Translations under genes and position numbers: made by a program
Assembly (NCBI GenBank): GCA_002353285.1
Contig: DEJJ01000001.1
Span: 1-11,735, forward strand
DNA length: 11,735 nucleotides
Direction of reading: 5' to 3'
Source: Porphyromonadaceae bacterium UBA2751
Lineage (GTDB): Bacteria > Bacteroidota > Bacteroidia > Bacteroidales > Muribaculaceae
Shown here: positions 6,255 to 11,717 of the stretch, piece after piece
How the letters are laid out: each line of letters begins with the position of its first letter
How positions within the stretch are numbered: the first letter of the stretch is position 1
Notes under the pieces: generated by a model
Databases searched by the model: none
Told to the model about the DNA's origin: nothing
Seen by the model: only the letters and a program-made list of their open reading frames with translations

Positions 6255-7208
6255 TTACTTGCCGAAGAGGGATTTTACGAATTCCTCCTTGCGGAAAATC
6301 TGCAGGTCTTCCATGCGCTCGCCCAGGCCAATGTACTTCACAGGAATGTGGAACTGGTCGCTGATGCCTATCACCACACCACCCTTGGCGGTGCCGTCGA
6401 GCTTCGTCACTGCCAGAGCGTTGACCTCGGTGGCTGCCACAAACTGCTTAGCCTGCTCAAAGGCGTTCTGACCTGTGGAGCCGTCAAGCACCAGCAGCAC
6501 CTCGTTGGGAGCCTCGGGAAGCACCTTCTTCATCGTGTTCTTGATCTTGGTGAGCTGGTTCATCAGGCCCACATTGTTATGCAGGCGGCCTGCGGTGTCA
6601 ATTATCACCACGTCGGCATCCTGTGCCTTGGCGCTCGCCACGGTGTCGTAGGCCACCGACGCCGGGTCGGTACCCATCTTGTGCTTAATCACCTGCACAC
6701 CCACGCGCTCGCCCCAAATCTCGAGCTGCTCGTCGGCAGCAGCACGATAGGTATCGGCAGCGCCCAGCACCACCTTGTTGCCAGCTTGGGTGAACTGATA
6801 GGCCAGCTTGCCAATGGTTGTGGTCTTGCCCACGCCGTTCACACCCACCACCATGATGACGTAGGGTTTCTTGTCATCATCCACGGTAAAGTCCTCGCGG
6901 TTAGCGTTATCGTTGTCGGCAAGCAGCTGCGTGATTTCGTCGCACAGCATGTCGTTCAATTCACTGGTCGAGGTGTACTTGTCGCGAGCCACACGAGCCT
7001 GGATGCGGTCCAGAATCTTGAGAGTGGTGTCAACACCCACATCGCTGGTTACAAACACCTCCTCAAGGTTGTCGAGCACTTCGTCATCAATTGTCGACTT
7101 GCCGGCTACAGCCTTCTTGAGTTTGGAGAACAGTCCCTCCTTTGTCTTGTTAAGACCACTATCGAGAGTTTCTTTCTTCTCCTTGCTGAAAAATTTAAAA
7201 AAGCCCAT
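6255..7208 (-). CDS. ftsY: Signal recognition particle receptor FtsY
   Basis: A 317-aa SRP GTPase that receives ribosome-nascent chain-SRP complexes at the inner membrane and passes them to SecYEG. The short N-terminus starts MGFFKFFSKEKKET, an amphipathic membrane-contacting helix without the long acidic A domain of enterobacteria, as is usual in Bacteroidetes. The helical N domain covers about 20-105. The G domain shows GVNGVGKTT (122-130, P-loop), DTYRAAADEQL (152-162), DTAGR (204-208), DGSTGQNA (242-249) and TKLDGTAKGG (268-277). The C-terminus is GLGERMEDLQIF...FVKSLFGK. All motifs are intact. It lies 28 nt after luxS and 46 nt before rimO in the same direction. In many Bacteroidetes ftsY follows rpmB-rpmG and a small DUF4295 gene, which are absent here. 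Confidence 0.97.
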   Translation of the reverse strand: MGFFKFFSKEKKETLDSGLNKTKEGLFSKLKKAVAGKSTIDDEVLDNLEEVFVTSDVGVDTTLKILDRIQARVARDKYTSTSELNDMLCDEITQLLADNDNANREDFTVDDDKKPYVIMVVGVNGVGKTTTIGKLAYQFTQAGNKVVLGAADTYRAAADEQLEIWGERVGVQVIKHKMGTDPASVAYDTVASAKAQDADVVIIDTAGRLHNNVGLMNQLTKIKNTMKKVLPEAPNEVLLVLDGSTGQNAFEQAKQFVAATEVNALAVTKLDGTAKGGVVIGISDQFHIPVKYIGLGERMEDLQIFRKEEFVKSLFGK

Positions 7209-7236
7209 TTACTTATATTTTATTTTTTAGTTTTTA

Positions 7237-7725
7237 TCATTGGGGTTCGGGATAATTCAGGTTCTCGTAGTGCATGTCGTTTAGCACCTCAACGAGATAT
7301 TTGCGAGCCTCCCACTTTGCCATGGGCAGGTTGTTGAGCATGTAGTTGCCACATTCCATGGCACTTGCACCAGGAATGTCGCCTTCATATTCGGCTATGA
7401 AATTAAACAACTCCTGCATCAGCGGCACTATGTCCTTCGACTCCAAGTCACCCTTGAGCAGCAGGTAGTTACCTGTGCAGCAACCCATTGGACCCCAATA
7501 CAGCACCTTGCTGCCCCACACTGGGTGGTTGCGCAGGAAGTGAGCCGAAAGGTGCTCAATGGTGTGCAGAGCACTCTGGCTCACAGCGGGTTCACGGTTG
7601 GGCAACTTCATGCGAATGTCGAAGGTGGTTACCATGCCACCACCATCCACTTTATCTTTTCGCGACACGTACACACCACGCAGCAGCCGCGTGTGGTCAA
7701 TAGTGAAACTTACAACTTTTTCCAT
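7237..7725 (-). CDS. luxS: S-ribosylhomocysteine lyase LuxS
   Basis: A 162-aa iron-dependent enzyme that splits S-ribosylhomocysteine into homocysteine and DPD, the AI-2 precursor. The metal-binding HTIEH motif is at 54-58 (His54, His58, with Glu57 as catalytic acid/base), and the third ligand is Cys125 in MECGN. The catalytic cysteine is expected at Cys82 in GPMGCCTGNY (78-87). FTIDHTRLLRGVYVSRKDKV and PNREPA are typical Bacteroidales LuxS phrases, and the length is usual. Cys83 replaces the commoner Arg or Gln after the catalytic Cys, and Asn86 the usual aromatic. It starts 9 nt after mtnN ends, so its substrate is made by its operon neighbour. Confidence 0.96.
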   Translation of the reverse strand: MEKVVSFTIDHTRLLRGVYVSRKDKVDGGGMVTTFDIRMKLPNREPAVSQSALHTIEHLSAHFLRNHPVWGSKVLYWGPMGCCTGNYLLLKGDLESKDIVPLMQELFNFIAEYEGDIPGASAMECGNYMLNNLPMAKWEARKYLVEVLNDMHYENLNYPEPQ

Positions 7726-7734
7726 AGCTGATTT

Positions 7735-8424
7735 TTATTTTAACTTGTGCAACAATTCCTTTACCATCGAGAGTGAATGAGCAGGTGCATCAACCCAGAA
7801 GTCGCTGTACTGCTTCGAGTTGTCGGTGTTGGCGCCAGGCGAGTCGCTTATCACGCGCATGCTCACAAAGGGGGTCTTGCGCACGTAGCACGTCTGAGCT
7901 ATGGCACCACTCTCCATGTCAACGGCCAGGGCCTGAGGAAAATGCTTCGTTATCACATCGAGCTGCGCCTCATCGGTGATGAACTGGTCGCCGCTCACAA
8001 TGAGGCCGCAGTGCAGGGTGTCGCTTTCCTCAATGAGCGAAATCAAGCTCGGGGCTCCCTCGTAGTAGAGTGGCATGCCCTGCATTTGCCCATAGGCAGC
8101 GCTATCGTCGAAGTTTCCACACCACACGTCGTGGTAGCACACCTGGCTACCCACTACCATGTCCATCACTTTCACCTTGCCATTCATGCCACCTGCCACG
8201 CCAGTGTTGATAACCAGCTCTGGGTGATAGGTGTCAATCATCGTCACGGTGCCTATGGCGGCATTCACCTTGCCTATTCCACACTGCATCGCGGCAATTT
8301 TGTGATTGCCTATGGTGCCAATGTAGAACGTAGTGCCATTGTTCTCGCTCACACGCATGTTCTCGAGCATGGGTTTCAGCAACTCCAGCTCCTTGCTCAT
8401 TGCTACAATTATTCCTATTCTCAT
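7735..8424 (-). CDS. mtnN: 5'-methylthioadenosine/S-adenosylhomocysteine nucleosidase
   Basis: A 229-aa cytosolic enzyme that hydrolyses S-adenosylhomocysteine, methylthioadenosine and 5'-deoxyadenosine to adenine and the thioribose or deoxyribose product. It opens MRIGIIVAMSKELELL, with Glu12 as in the E. coli catalytic set. NTGVAGG (73-79), SGDQF (144-148), VDMESGAIAQ with Glu171, and RVISDSPG with Asp194 complete the active site. The frame is open upstream to 8493, but the extra 23 residues match nothing in the family and a consensus promoter sits inside that stretch (8451-8482), so I chose ATG 8424. It is the first gene of the operon with luxS, ftsY and rimO. Confidence 0.95.
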   Translation of the reverse strand: MRIGIIVAMSKELELLKPMLENMRVSENNGTTFYIGTIGNHKIAAMQCGIGKVNAAIGTVTMIDTYHPELVINTGVAGGMNGKVKVMDMVVGSQVCYHDVWCGNFDDSAAYGQMQGMPLYYEGAPSLISLIEESDTLHCGLIVSGDQFITDEAQLDVITKHFPQALAVDMESGAIAQTCYVRKTPFVSMRVISDSPGANTDNSKQYSDFWVDAPAHSLSMVKELLHKLK

Positions 8425-8450
8425 TTGTCCACTTAATTGATTTAAAACTA

Positions 8451-8482
8451 CAAAATTAGTGAAAAATTTAGACCTTAGCAAA
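8451..8482 (-). promoter_or_regulatory. Promoter of the mtnN-luxS-ftsY-rimO operon
   Basis: The minus strand has TTTG (8482-8479), a 20-nt spacer and TAATTTTG (8458-8451), matching the -33/-7 consensus. The predicted start near 8445 gives a leader of about 20 nt and supports ATG 8424 as the mtnN start. It fits in the 72-nt gap after the kinase-like gene. Confidence 0.8.
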
Positions 8483-8496
8483 TTGCTCACCAATTT

Positions 8497-8940
8497 CTAT
8501 TGCAAAAAGTGTATTATTGCCATTATTGCCAGCCCTATCAGCACTATGCCAATTATTAATTTATAGATTGAGCGGTTGATGCGCCGCTCAAGCGCCAGGT
8601 GCAGCTCCTCGAGCGAGTCGATGTTACCAGCCATGCAATCGCCAGCAATTATCTTAAGCCTCTTGTCGGTATAGCCCACACGGTCCACTACCTTTAAAAT
8701 AATGTCGCCCCAGTCCATTACATTTTGCTGCTCATTGGCACTGGCACTGAACACCTCAACACTCTTGAAATCAGGCGTAAAAACTATTGATTTAGACGTT
8801 AACCGCCCTGTTTTCGTTGCATCGCCACTGTCTCGCACATCAATGAGCTGCTCAACCACAGGATGTAGCAATTTATACAAAACACGTGGAGAAACTTTTT
8901 CTCCACGTGAAAGTATGGTTTCTAATGAAATATAATTCAT
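8497..8940 (-). CDS. Tail-anchored membrane protein resembling a degenerate kinase C-lobe
   Basis: A 147-aa protein. There is no signal peptide; a single C-terminal transmembrane helix (about 126-146) leaves the body in the cytoplasm. The soluble part follows the order of a Ser/Thr kinase C-lobe without catalytic residues: LLHPVVEQLIDVRDSG (24-39) like the alpha-E helix, GRLTSKSIVFTPDFKSVEVF (45-64) like the catalytic and DFG loops but with no HRD Asp and no DFG, DWGDIILKVVDRV (76-88) like the DxWSLG helix, and LKIIAGDCMAG...LEELHLAL (95-117) like the final helices. There is no N-lobe. This resemblance is by eye; it may be a pseudokinase fragment or an unrelated helical domain. Its ATG (8940-8938) overlaps the TAA stop of the zinc-ribbon gene by one base, so the two are translationally coupled. 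Confidence 0.8.
   Translation of the reverse strand: MNYISLETILSRGEKVSPRVLYKLLHPVVEQLIDVRDSGDATKTGRLTSKSIVFTPDFKSVEVFSASANEQQNVMDWGDIILKVVDRVGYTDKRLKIIAGDCMAGNIDSLEELHLALERRINRSIYKLIIGIVLIGLAIMAIIHFLQ
8883..8909. repeat. Perfect 12-bp hairpin inside the start of the kinase-like gene
   Basis: CACGTGGAGAAA (8883-8894) and TTTCTCCACGTG (8898-8909) are perfect inverted repeats around a 3-nt loop. They lie in codons 11-19 (SRGEKVSPR) of the kinase-like gene, 31-58 nt into its message. This is one of the longest perfect stems in the window and no T-run follows. It could slow ribosomes or RNA polymerase at the gene junction. Confidence 0.75.
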
Positions 8941-10274
8941 TATTCAGTTTTCTTTGGCTCCTCGGCCTTGGCGGGGGCAGCGGCTTTGGCAGGGGCCTGC
9001 GACTTCTGACCATTATTCAGGTTCACCTGCTCGCGGCTACCATCGGCCTTGCGAATGTTGAGGATACCCTTCTCGGTGTCCTCAAAGCCAATAGCCTCGG
9101 CACCACCCTGGTGTATCTTAGTGTTCTTGCCAGTGCTGCGGTCGTAGCGCACCACGCTACCGTCCTTGAGACGGAACACCTTGTAATTGCCAGCCTGCTT
9201 GGTCTCCACAATGTCGTCCTTGCTGAACATGGGGGTGTCCTTGTCCTTCTCCTCGCCAATGCCACTTGGGGCAGCTGCCTGCTGAGCTTGCTCGGGGGCA
9301 GGTTCGGGAGCTACCTCGGCTCTTGGAACCTCAACTTGTGGCTGAGCCACTTCGGCTGCCTTCTGTTCTTGCTCGGCAGCACGCTCGTCGGCACTCTTAA
9401 GGCTCAGGATGCGAATGAAGTTGCGAGCCTGCTCGTTCATCCACTTCACTGTCTCCGACGAGCCCGAGGCTGGATTGCACACTATCGACTGCTCGCCGTT
9501 AATGTTCTCAAACTGACCCTCGTAGGTGGCCGACGTGATATTTCTCGACTCCACATCATAGAGGTTGAGCACCACGCTCGCACGGTTGTTCATCTCGCCC
9601 TTGGGAATGCTCAAGAAGGCATAGAAGAAGTATTTCTTACCATTAATCTCAGGTGCCTGTGGAATCATGTCAATGCCGGCCTTGAGCTTGTTCTGGTCAA
9701 ACGAAATGTCTCGGCCACTGGTCGACACTTGCTTGATGTGCTCAGGGTCGATGTTCCATTTCTCACCATTCTGAGTGAGCTCATAGAGCTTATAGAATGA
9801 GTCATCACCCTTGTTCGATAGCTGAGTGATACCTATAATCTTATCGTTCACACCAGGCTCGCTGCCCGAGATGCGCATCGCATAAACTATCGTGGCGCCA
9901 TCGCCCACATAGTTGTTCTCGTTCAAGGCGCGCGACAACGCATCGGCGGCAGCACTATTGCTATTGTCAACAATGCTCACAGGCTGAGCCTCTGTCTTAT
10001 CTTTACTACCACTGAAGAAAATTTTGTTGATAGCAAAGATTGCCAAGAACGCCAGCACCAGGATGCCTATCACCACATAGGTGGTCGTTTTGCTGCCACT
10101 CTCCTGCCGATTGCTCAACCGCTCATCACGGCCGCGCCCACGATCATCGTCGCTCCAGTCTTCATAGTCACGACGATAGCCATTTCCTTTCATTTCAATT
10201 CGACTACCACATTTGTTGCAAAATGCTGAATCGTCGGGTAACGTGTTACCACAATTTGGACATCTAATACTCAT
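8940..10274 (-). CDS. Zinc-ribbon single-pass membrane protein
   Basis: A 444-aa protein. It opens with a zinc ribbon (SIRCPNCGNTLPDDSAFCNKCG; Cys5, Cys8, Cys19, Cys22), followed by a charged Asp/Arg linker (34-56). A transmembrane helix (65-83, TYVVIGILVLAFLAIFAI) places the ribbon in the cytoplasm and residues 90-444 outside. The outer part has a mixed alpha/beta domain (about 110-290) containing KYFFYAFLSIPKGEMNNRASVVLNLYD, an Ala/Glu/Pro-rich linker (295-340), a beta-rich segment (350-420, NYKVFRLKDGSVVRYDRSTG), and a low-complexity Ala/Lys/Pro/Glu tail. I do not recognise the outer domain. Zinc-ribbon proteins with one helix often act as membrane sensors or scaffolds in Bacteroidales. 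It has its own promoter and overlaps the kinase-like gene by one base, suggesting a shared function. Confidence 0.85.
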   Translation of the reverse strand: MSIRCPNCGNTLPDDSAFCNKCGSRIEMKGNGYRRDYEDWSDDDRGRGRDERLSNRQESGSKTTTYVVIGILVLAFLAIFAINKIFFSGSKDKTEAQPVSIVDNSNSAAADALSRALNENNYVGDGATIVYAMRISGSEPGVNDKIIGITQLSNKGDDSFYKLYELTQNGEKWNIDPEHIKQVSTSGRDISFDQNKLKAGIDMIPQAPEINGKKYFFYAFLSIPKGEMNNRASVVLNLYDVESRNITSATYEGQFENINGEQSIVCNPASGSSETVKWMNEQARNFIRILSLKSADERAAEQEQKAAEVAQPQVEVPRAEVAPEPAPEQAQQAAAPSGIGEEKDKDTPMFSKDDIVETKQAGNYKVFRLKDGSVVRYDRSTGKNTKIHQGGAEAIGFEDTEKGILNIRKADGSREQVNLNNGQKSQAPAKAAAPAKAEEPKKTE

Positions 10275-10323
10275 AGTCTTCGTTTTATTCTCGTTTAACT
10301 AATATTCTATTAATATAATTGTG

Positions 10324-10354
10324 CAAAGGTAATGCAACTATCAATAATTTCAAA
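10324..10354 (-). promoter_or_regulatory. Promoter of the zinc-ribbon/kinase-like pair
   Basis: The minus strand has TTTG (10354-10351), a 19-nt spacer and TACCTTTG (10331-10324), an exact consensus. The predicted start near 10318 gives a leader of about 43 nt before ATG 10274. Confidence 0.82.
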
Positions 10355-10391
10355 ATTAATATTCACTTTTTTATTAAAACATCACGCAGTG

Positions 10392-10751
10392 TTACCGCTT
10401 GAAACTGGCGAAATGCGCAATCGACCATTCAATGAGCTGCACCAAGATGGGCATCAGGCTGCGGCCCTGGTCAGTGAGCGAGTATTCCACACGAGGCGGA
10501 ATCTCGGCATAGAGGTGGCGACTTATCAACCCATCAGCTTCCAGCGTCTTCAAGGTGTTGCTCAGCACTTTCGACGAAATGTCGGGGATTAACTTGGCCA
10601 GAGCATTAAACCGCGTTGTTCCGTTTTCGCTCAATATACTAAGTATCAATATAGACCACTTGCCCGAGAAGTGCGAAATCACATTACGCACAGGGCAATG
10701 ATCAATGTCAACATATTTTTTTAAATTTTCTTCAAGTGTTATCATGCTCAT
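10392..10751 (-). CDS. HxlR-family winged-helix transcriptional regulator
   Basis: A 119-aa DNA-binding protein from ATG 10751; an upstream in-frame TTG at 10757 and a downstream ATG at 10745 are alternatives. The HxlR (MarR-like) fold is evident: DHCPVRNVISHFSGKWSILI (17-36) with the conserved N-terminal Cys19 that many family members use as a thiol redox or electrophile sensor, then TTRFNALAKLIPDISSKVLS (45-64) as the recognition region, LKTLEADGLISRHLYAEIPP, and VEYSLTDQGRSLMPIL (88-103). Length is typical. It is divergent from a cupin gene, the usual arrangement for a regulator controlling its neighbour. Cys19 invites a redox-sensing hypothesis, but only sequence supports it. Confidence 0.93.
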   Translation of the reverse strand: MSMITLEENLKKYVDIDHCPVRNVISHFSGKWSILILSILSENGTTRFNALAKLIPDISSKVLSNTLKTLEADGLISRHLYAEIPPRVEYSLTDQGRSLMPILVQLIEWSIAHFASFKR

Positions 10752-10762
10752 TTTCAATAATA

Positions 10763-10797
10763 GTAACTCATGTGTAACCGCCTTTCTTTTTCGTAAC
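10763..10797. promoter_or_regulatory. GTAAC repeats, candidate HxlR operator
   Basis: GTAAC occurs at 10763-10767, 10774-10778 and 10793-10797, just upstream of the HxlR start codon and of the cupin -33 box. The inverse, GTTAC, is at 10866-10870 within the -7 box facing HxlR. Such clustering in a divergent regulator/target gap suggests operator half-sites, but no experimental consensus is being matched. Confidence 0.4.
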
Positions 10798-10800
10798 CTC

Positions 10801-10831
10801 TTGCACAGGTCAACTTATTCTCTTAATTTTG
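10801..10831 (+). promoter_or_regulatory. Promoter of the cupin gene
   Basis: CTTG (10800-10803, TTG core), a 20-nt spacer and TAATTTTG (10824-10831, exact -7 consensus). The predicted start near 10837 gives a leader of about 60 nt before ATG 10897. Confidence 0.72.
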
Positions 10832-10861
10832 CGGTGTAAAAAATAAAGCGGATTTCCACTG

Positions 10862-10893
10862 CAAAGTTACTAACAATTTTAAAATAAAACAAC
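10862..10893 (-). promoter_or_regulatory. Probable HxlR promoter, facing the cupin promoter
   Basis: The minus strand reads GTTG (10893-10890), a 20-nt spacer and TAACTTTG (10869-10862, exact -7 consensus). Transcription would start near 10856 and run through the cupin promoter towards HxlR (leader about 105 nt). The -33 box is imperfect. The GTTAC at 10866-10870 overlaps this box. Confidence 0.5.
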
Positions 10894-10896
10894 ATT

Positions 10897-11307
10897 ATGA
10901 GCGAATTAAAAGTTATCAACAGCGGCGACAAGTTCGCCCACACCTCAGTAGGCGCATTAAACAACTTCGAGGGCAAGCAGTTTGTAAAGGATGTGATTGG
11001 TGCCACATCGTGTGAAATTTCTTTCGGTTCTCTTCCCACTGGAGTGGCAGTGCCCTTCTATCACAGCCACAAGGAGAATGAGGAAAACTACATCATCCTC
11101 TCAGGAGCAGGACGTTTCCAGGTGGGCGATGAAGCTTTCGACATTGCACAGGGTTCAGTGATTCGTGTAGCCACTGGCTGCGACCGCAACCTCAAGTGCA
11201 CATCGCCCGAGCCCATGACCTACATCTGCATCCAGGCCAAGGAAGGCTCTCTCAACCAGTACACACAAGGCGACGCCGAAATCACACAGCACACCGACCT
11301 GATGTAA
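10897..11307 (+). CDS. Cupin-domain protein
   Basis: A 136-aa single-domain cupin, a small beta-barrel that usually binds a metal and a small molecule. Motif 1 is clear: PFYHSHKENEENYIILSGAG (53-72), with His56, His58 and Glu62 or Glu63 as probable metal ligands. Motif 2 is degenerate: where PxGxxHxxxN is expected, the chain reads AQGSVIRVATGCDRNL (84-99), lacking the usual Pro and His, though Cys95 lies nearby. Residues 1-45 give an extra N-terminal strand, and the C-terminus (YTQGDAEITQHTDLM) is polar. There is no signal peptide, so it is cytosolic. It is divergent from HxlR and is the likely target of that regulator. Substrate unknown; the family can be enzymes, isomerases or non-catalytic binding proteins. 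Confidence 0.9.
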   Translation: MSELKVINSGDKFAHTSVGALNNFEGKQFVKDVIGATSCEISFGSLPTGVAVPFYHSHKENEENYIILSGAGRFQVGDEAFDIAQGSVIRVATGCDRNLKCTSPEPMTYICIQAKEGSLNQYTQGDAEITQHTDLM

Positions 11308-11332
11308 TCCCACACACACATCACACCACAAT

Positions 11333-11409
11333 ACACAACCTTGCGTTACTTTTTTTACACAAGGTTGTGTTACTTTTTTTACACAGCTTTGTGTTACACA
11401 ACCTTGTGT
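11333..11409 (+). terminator. Repeat-built terminator with alternative pairing after the cupin gene
   Basis: ACACAACCTT (11333-11342) pairs perfectly over 10 bp with AAGGTTGTGT (11361-11370), and a T-run follows (11374-11380), fitting a terminator. The middle arm also pairs perfectly with a second ACACAACCTT at 11396-11405, so two exclusive hairpins are possible. The region is built on a 24-nt tandem unit (11341-11364 and 11365-11388, two mismatch clusters) plus a shortened third unit from 11389. The bases before it (11308-11332) are a CA-rich simple sequence. Confidence 0.65.
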
Positions 11410-11453
11410 ATCCTTTAAAACACTTATTATAAATACCCGTTGGCGGAATTAAG

Positions 11454-11471
11454 TTGAAAATAAATTTTCAA
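11454..11471. repeat. AT-rich perfect inverted repeat
   Basis: TTGAAAAT (11454-11461) and ATTTTCAA (11464-11471) are perfect complements separated by AA. The element sits just left of the hairpin array in the 428-nt gene-free end of the window. It may be an operator or weak hairpin; with only A/T pairs and one G/C pair it would be unstable as RNA. Confidence 0.5.
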
Positions 11472-11490
11472 GAAACATATTGGGTTCCAG

Positions 11491-11618
11491 GCATTAGCGT
11501 CGAAGACGCTGGGCGGGTCGAAGACCCGACTTCTATGCTAAGACCATGCAAGAACCCCTGCGGGGTTCGCAGCTTGGTCCTTACTGAATCTGACGAAAAG
11601 TGCCTCTTCGAGGCACTT
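11491..11618. repeat. Array of four short perfect hairpins, possible structured RNA
   Basis: Four perfect stems, each with a 3-nt loop: AGCGTC-GAA-GACGCT (11496-11510); CGGGTC-GAA-GACCCG (11514-11528); GAACCCC-TGC-GGGGTTC (11552-11568); and AAGTGCCTC-TTC-GAGGCACTT (11598-11618). The third is nested in GACCA/TGGTC (11542-11546 with 11575-11579) and TGC/GCA pairs. GCAT (11491-11494) and ATGC (11535-11538) could enclose the first two. The array is GC-rich between AT-rich flanks, which favours a structured RNA or a single-stranded DNA element. None has a T-run. No known RNA family is recognised. Confidence 0.6.
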
Positions 11619-11683
11619 CTTAATTATCAATATTTTCTATCATAATGTAATTTTTTATTAACTCCGTCAAAGGGTTGTATGGC

Positions 11684-11717
11684 TCAGGCACGCCTGTAGG
11701 AAGGCTGGTGCACCTGA
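11684..11717. repeat. Imperfect hairpin with one-sided bulges at the window end
   Basis: TCAGG (11684-11688) pairs with CCTGA (11713-11717), CAC with GTG (11689-11691 with 11708-11710), and GCC with GGC (11692-11694 with 11703-11705). The 3' side carries two 2-nt bulges (TG, CA) and the loop is TGTAGGAA. It also contains the palindromes CAGGCACGCCTG and GGTGCACC. The element may continue past the window edge; no gene is supported here. Confidence 0.45.

Noticed and set aside
6138..7337. Plus-strand open frame (399 codons) opposite ftsY
   Set aside because: Antisense shadow of an intact FtsY with all G motifs present.
8425..8493. 23-residue N-terminal extension of MtnN
   Set aside because: The family starts at MRIGIIVAM, and a consensus promoter lies inside the extension, so it would not be transcribed from that promoter.
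8886..9800. Plus-strand open frame (304 codons) opposite the zinc-ribbon gene
   Set aside because: Leu/Val-rich antisense shadow; the minus-strand frame has a clean zinc ribbon, a transmembrane helix and a promoter.
11496..11618. CRISPR array
   Set aside because: The four hairpins differ in sequence and spacing, so there are no identical repeats with spacers.
11454..11645. 63-codon plus-strand frame through the hairpin array
   Set aside because: Its codons are dictated by the palindromes, and there is no promoter or recognisable protein feature.
11684..11717. SRP (4.5S) RNA, because of a GGAAGG-like loop region
   Set aside because: The GGAA and flanking pairs do not line up with the conserved SRP apical domain.
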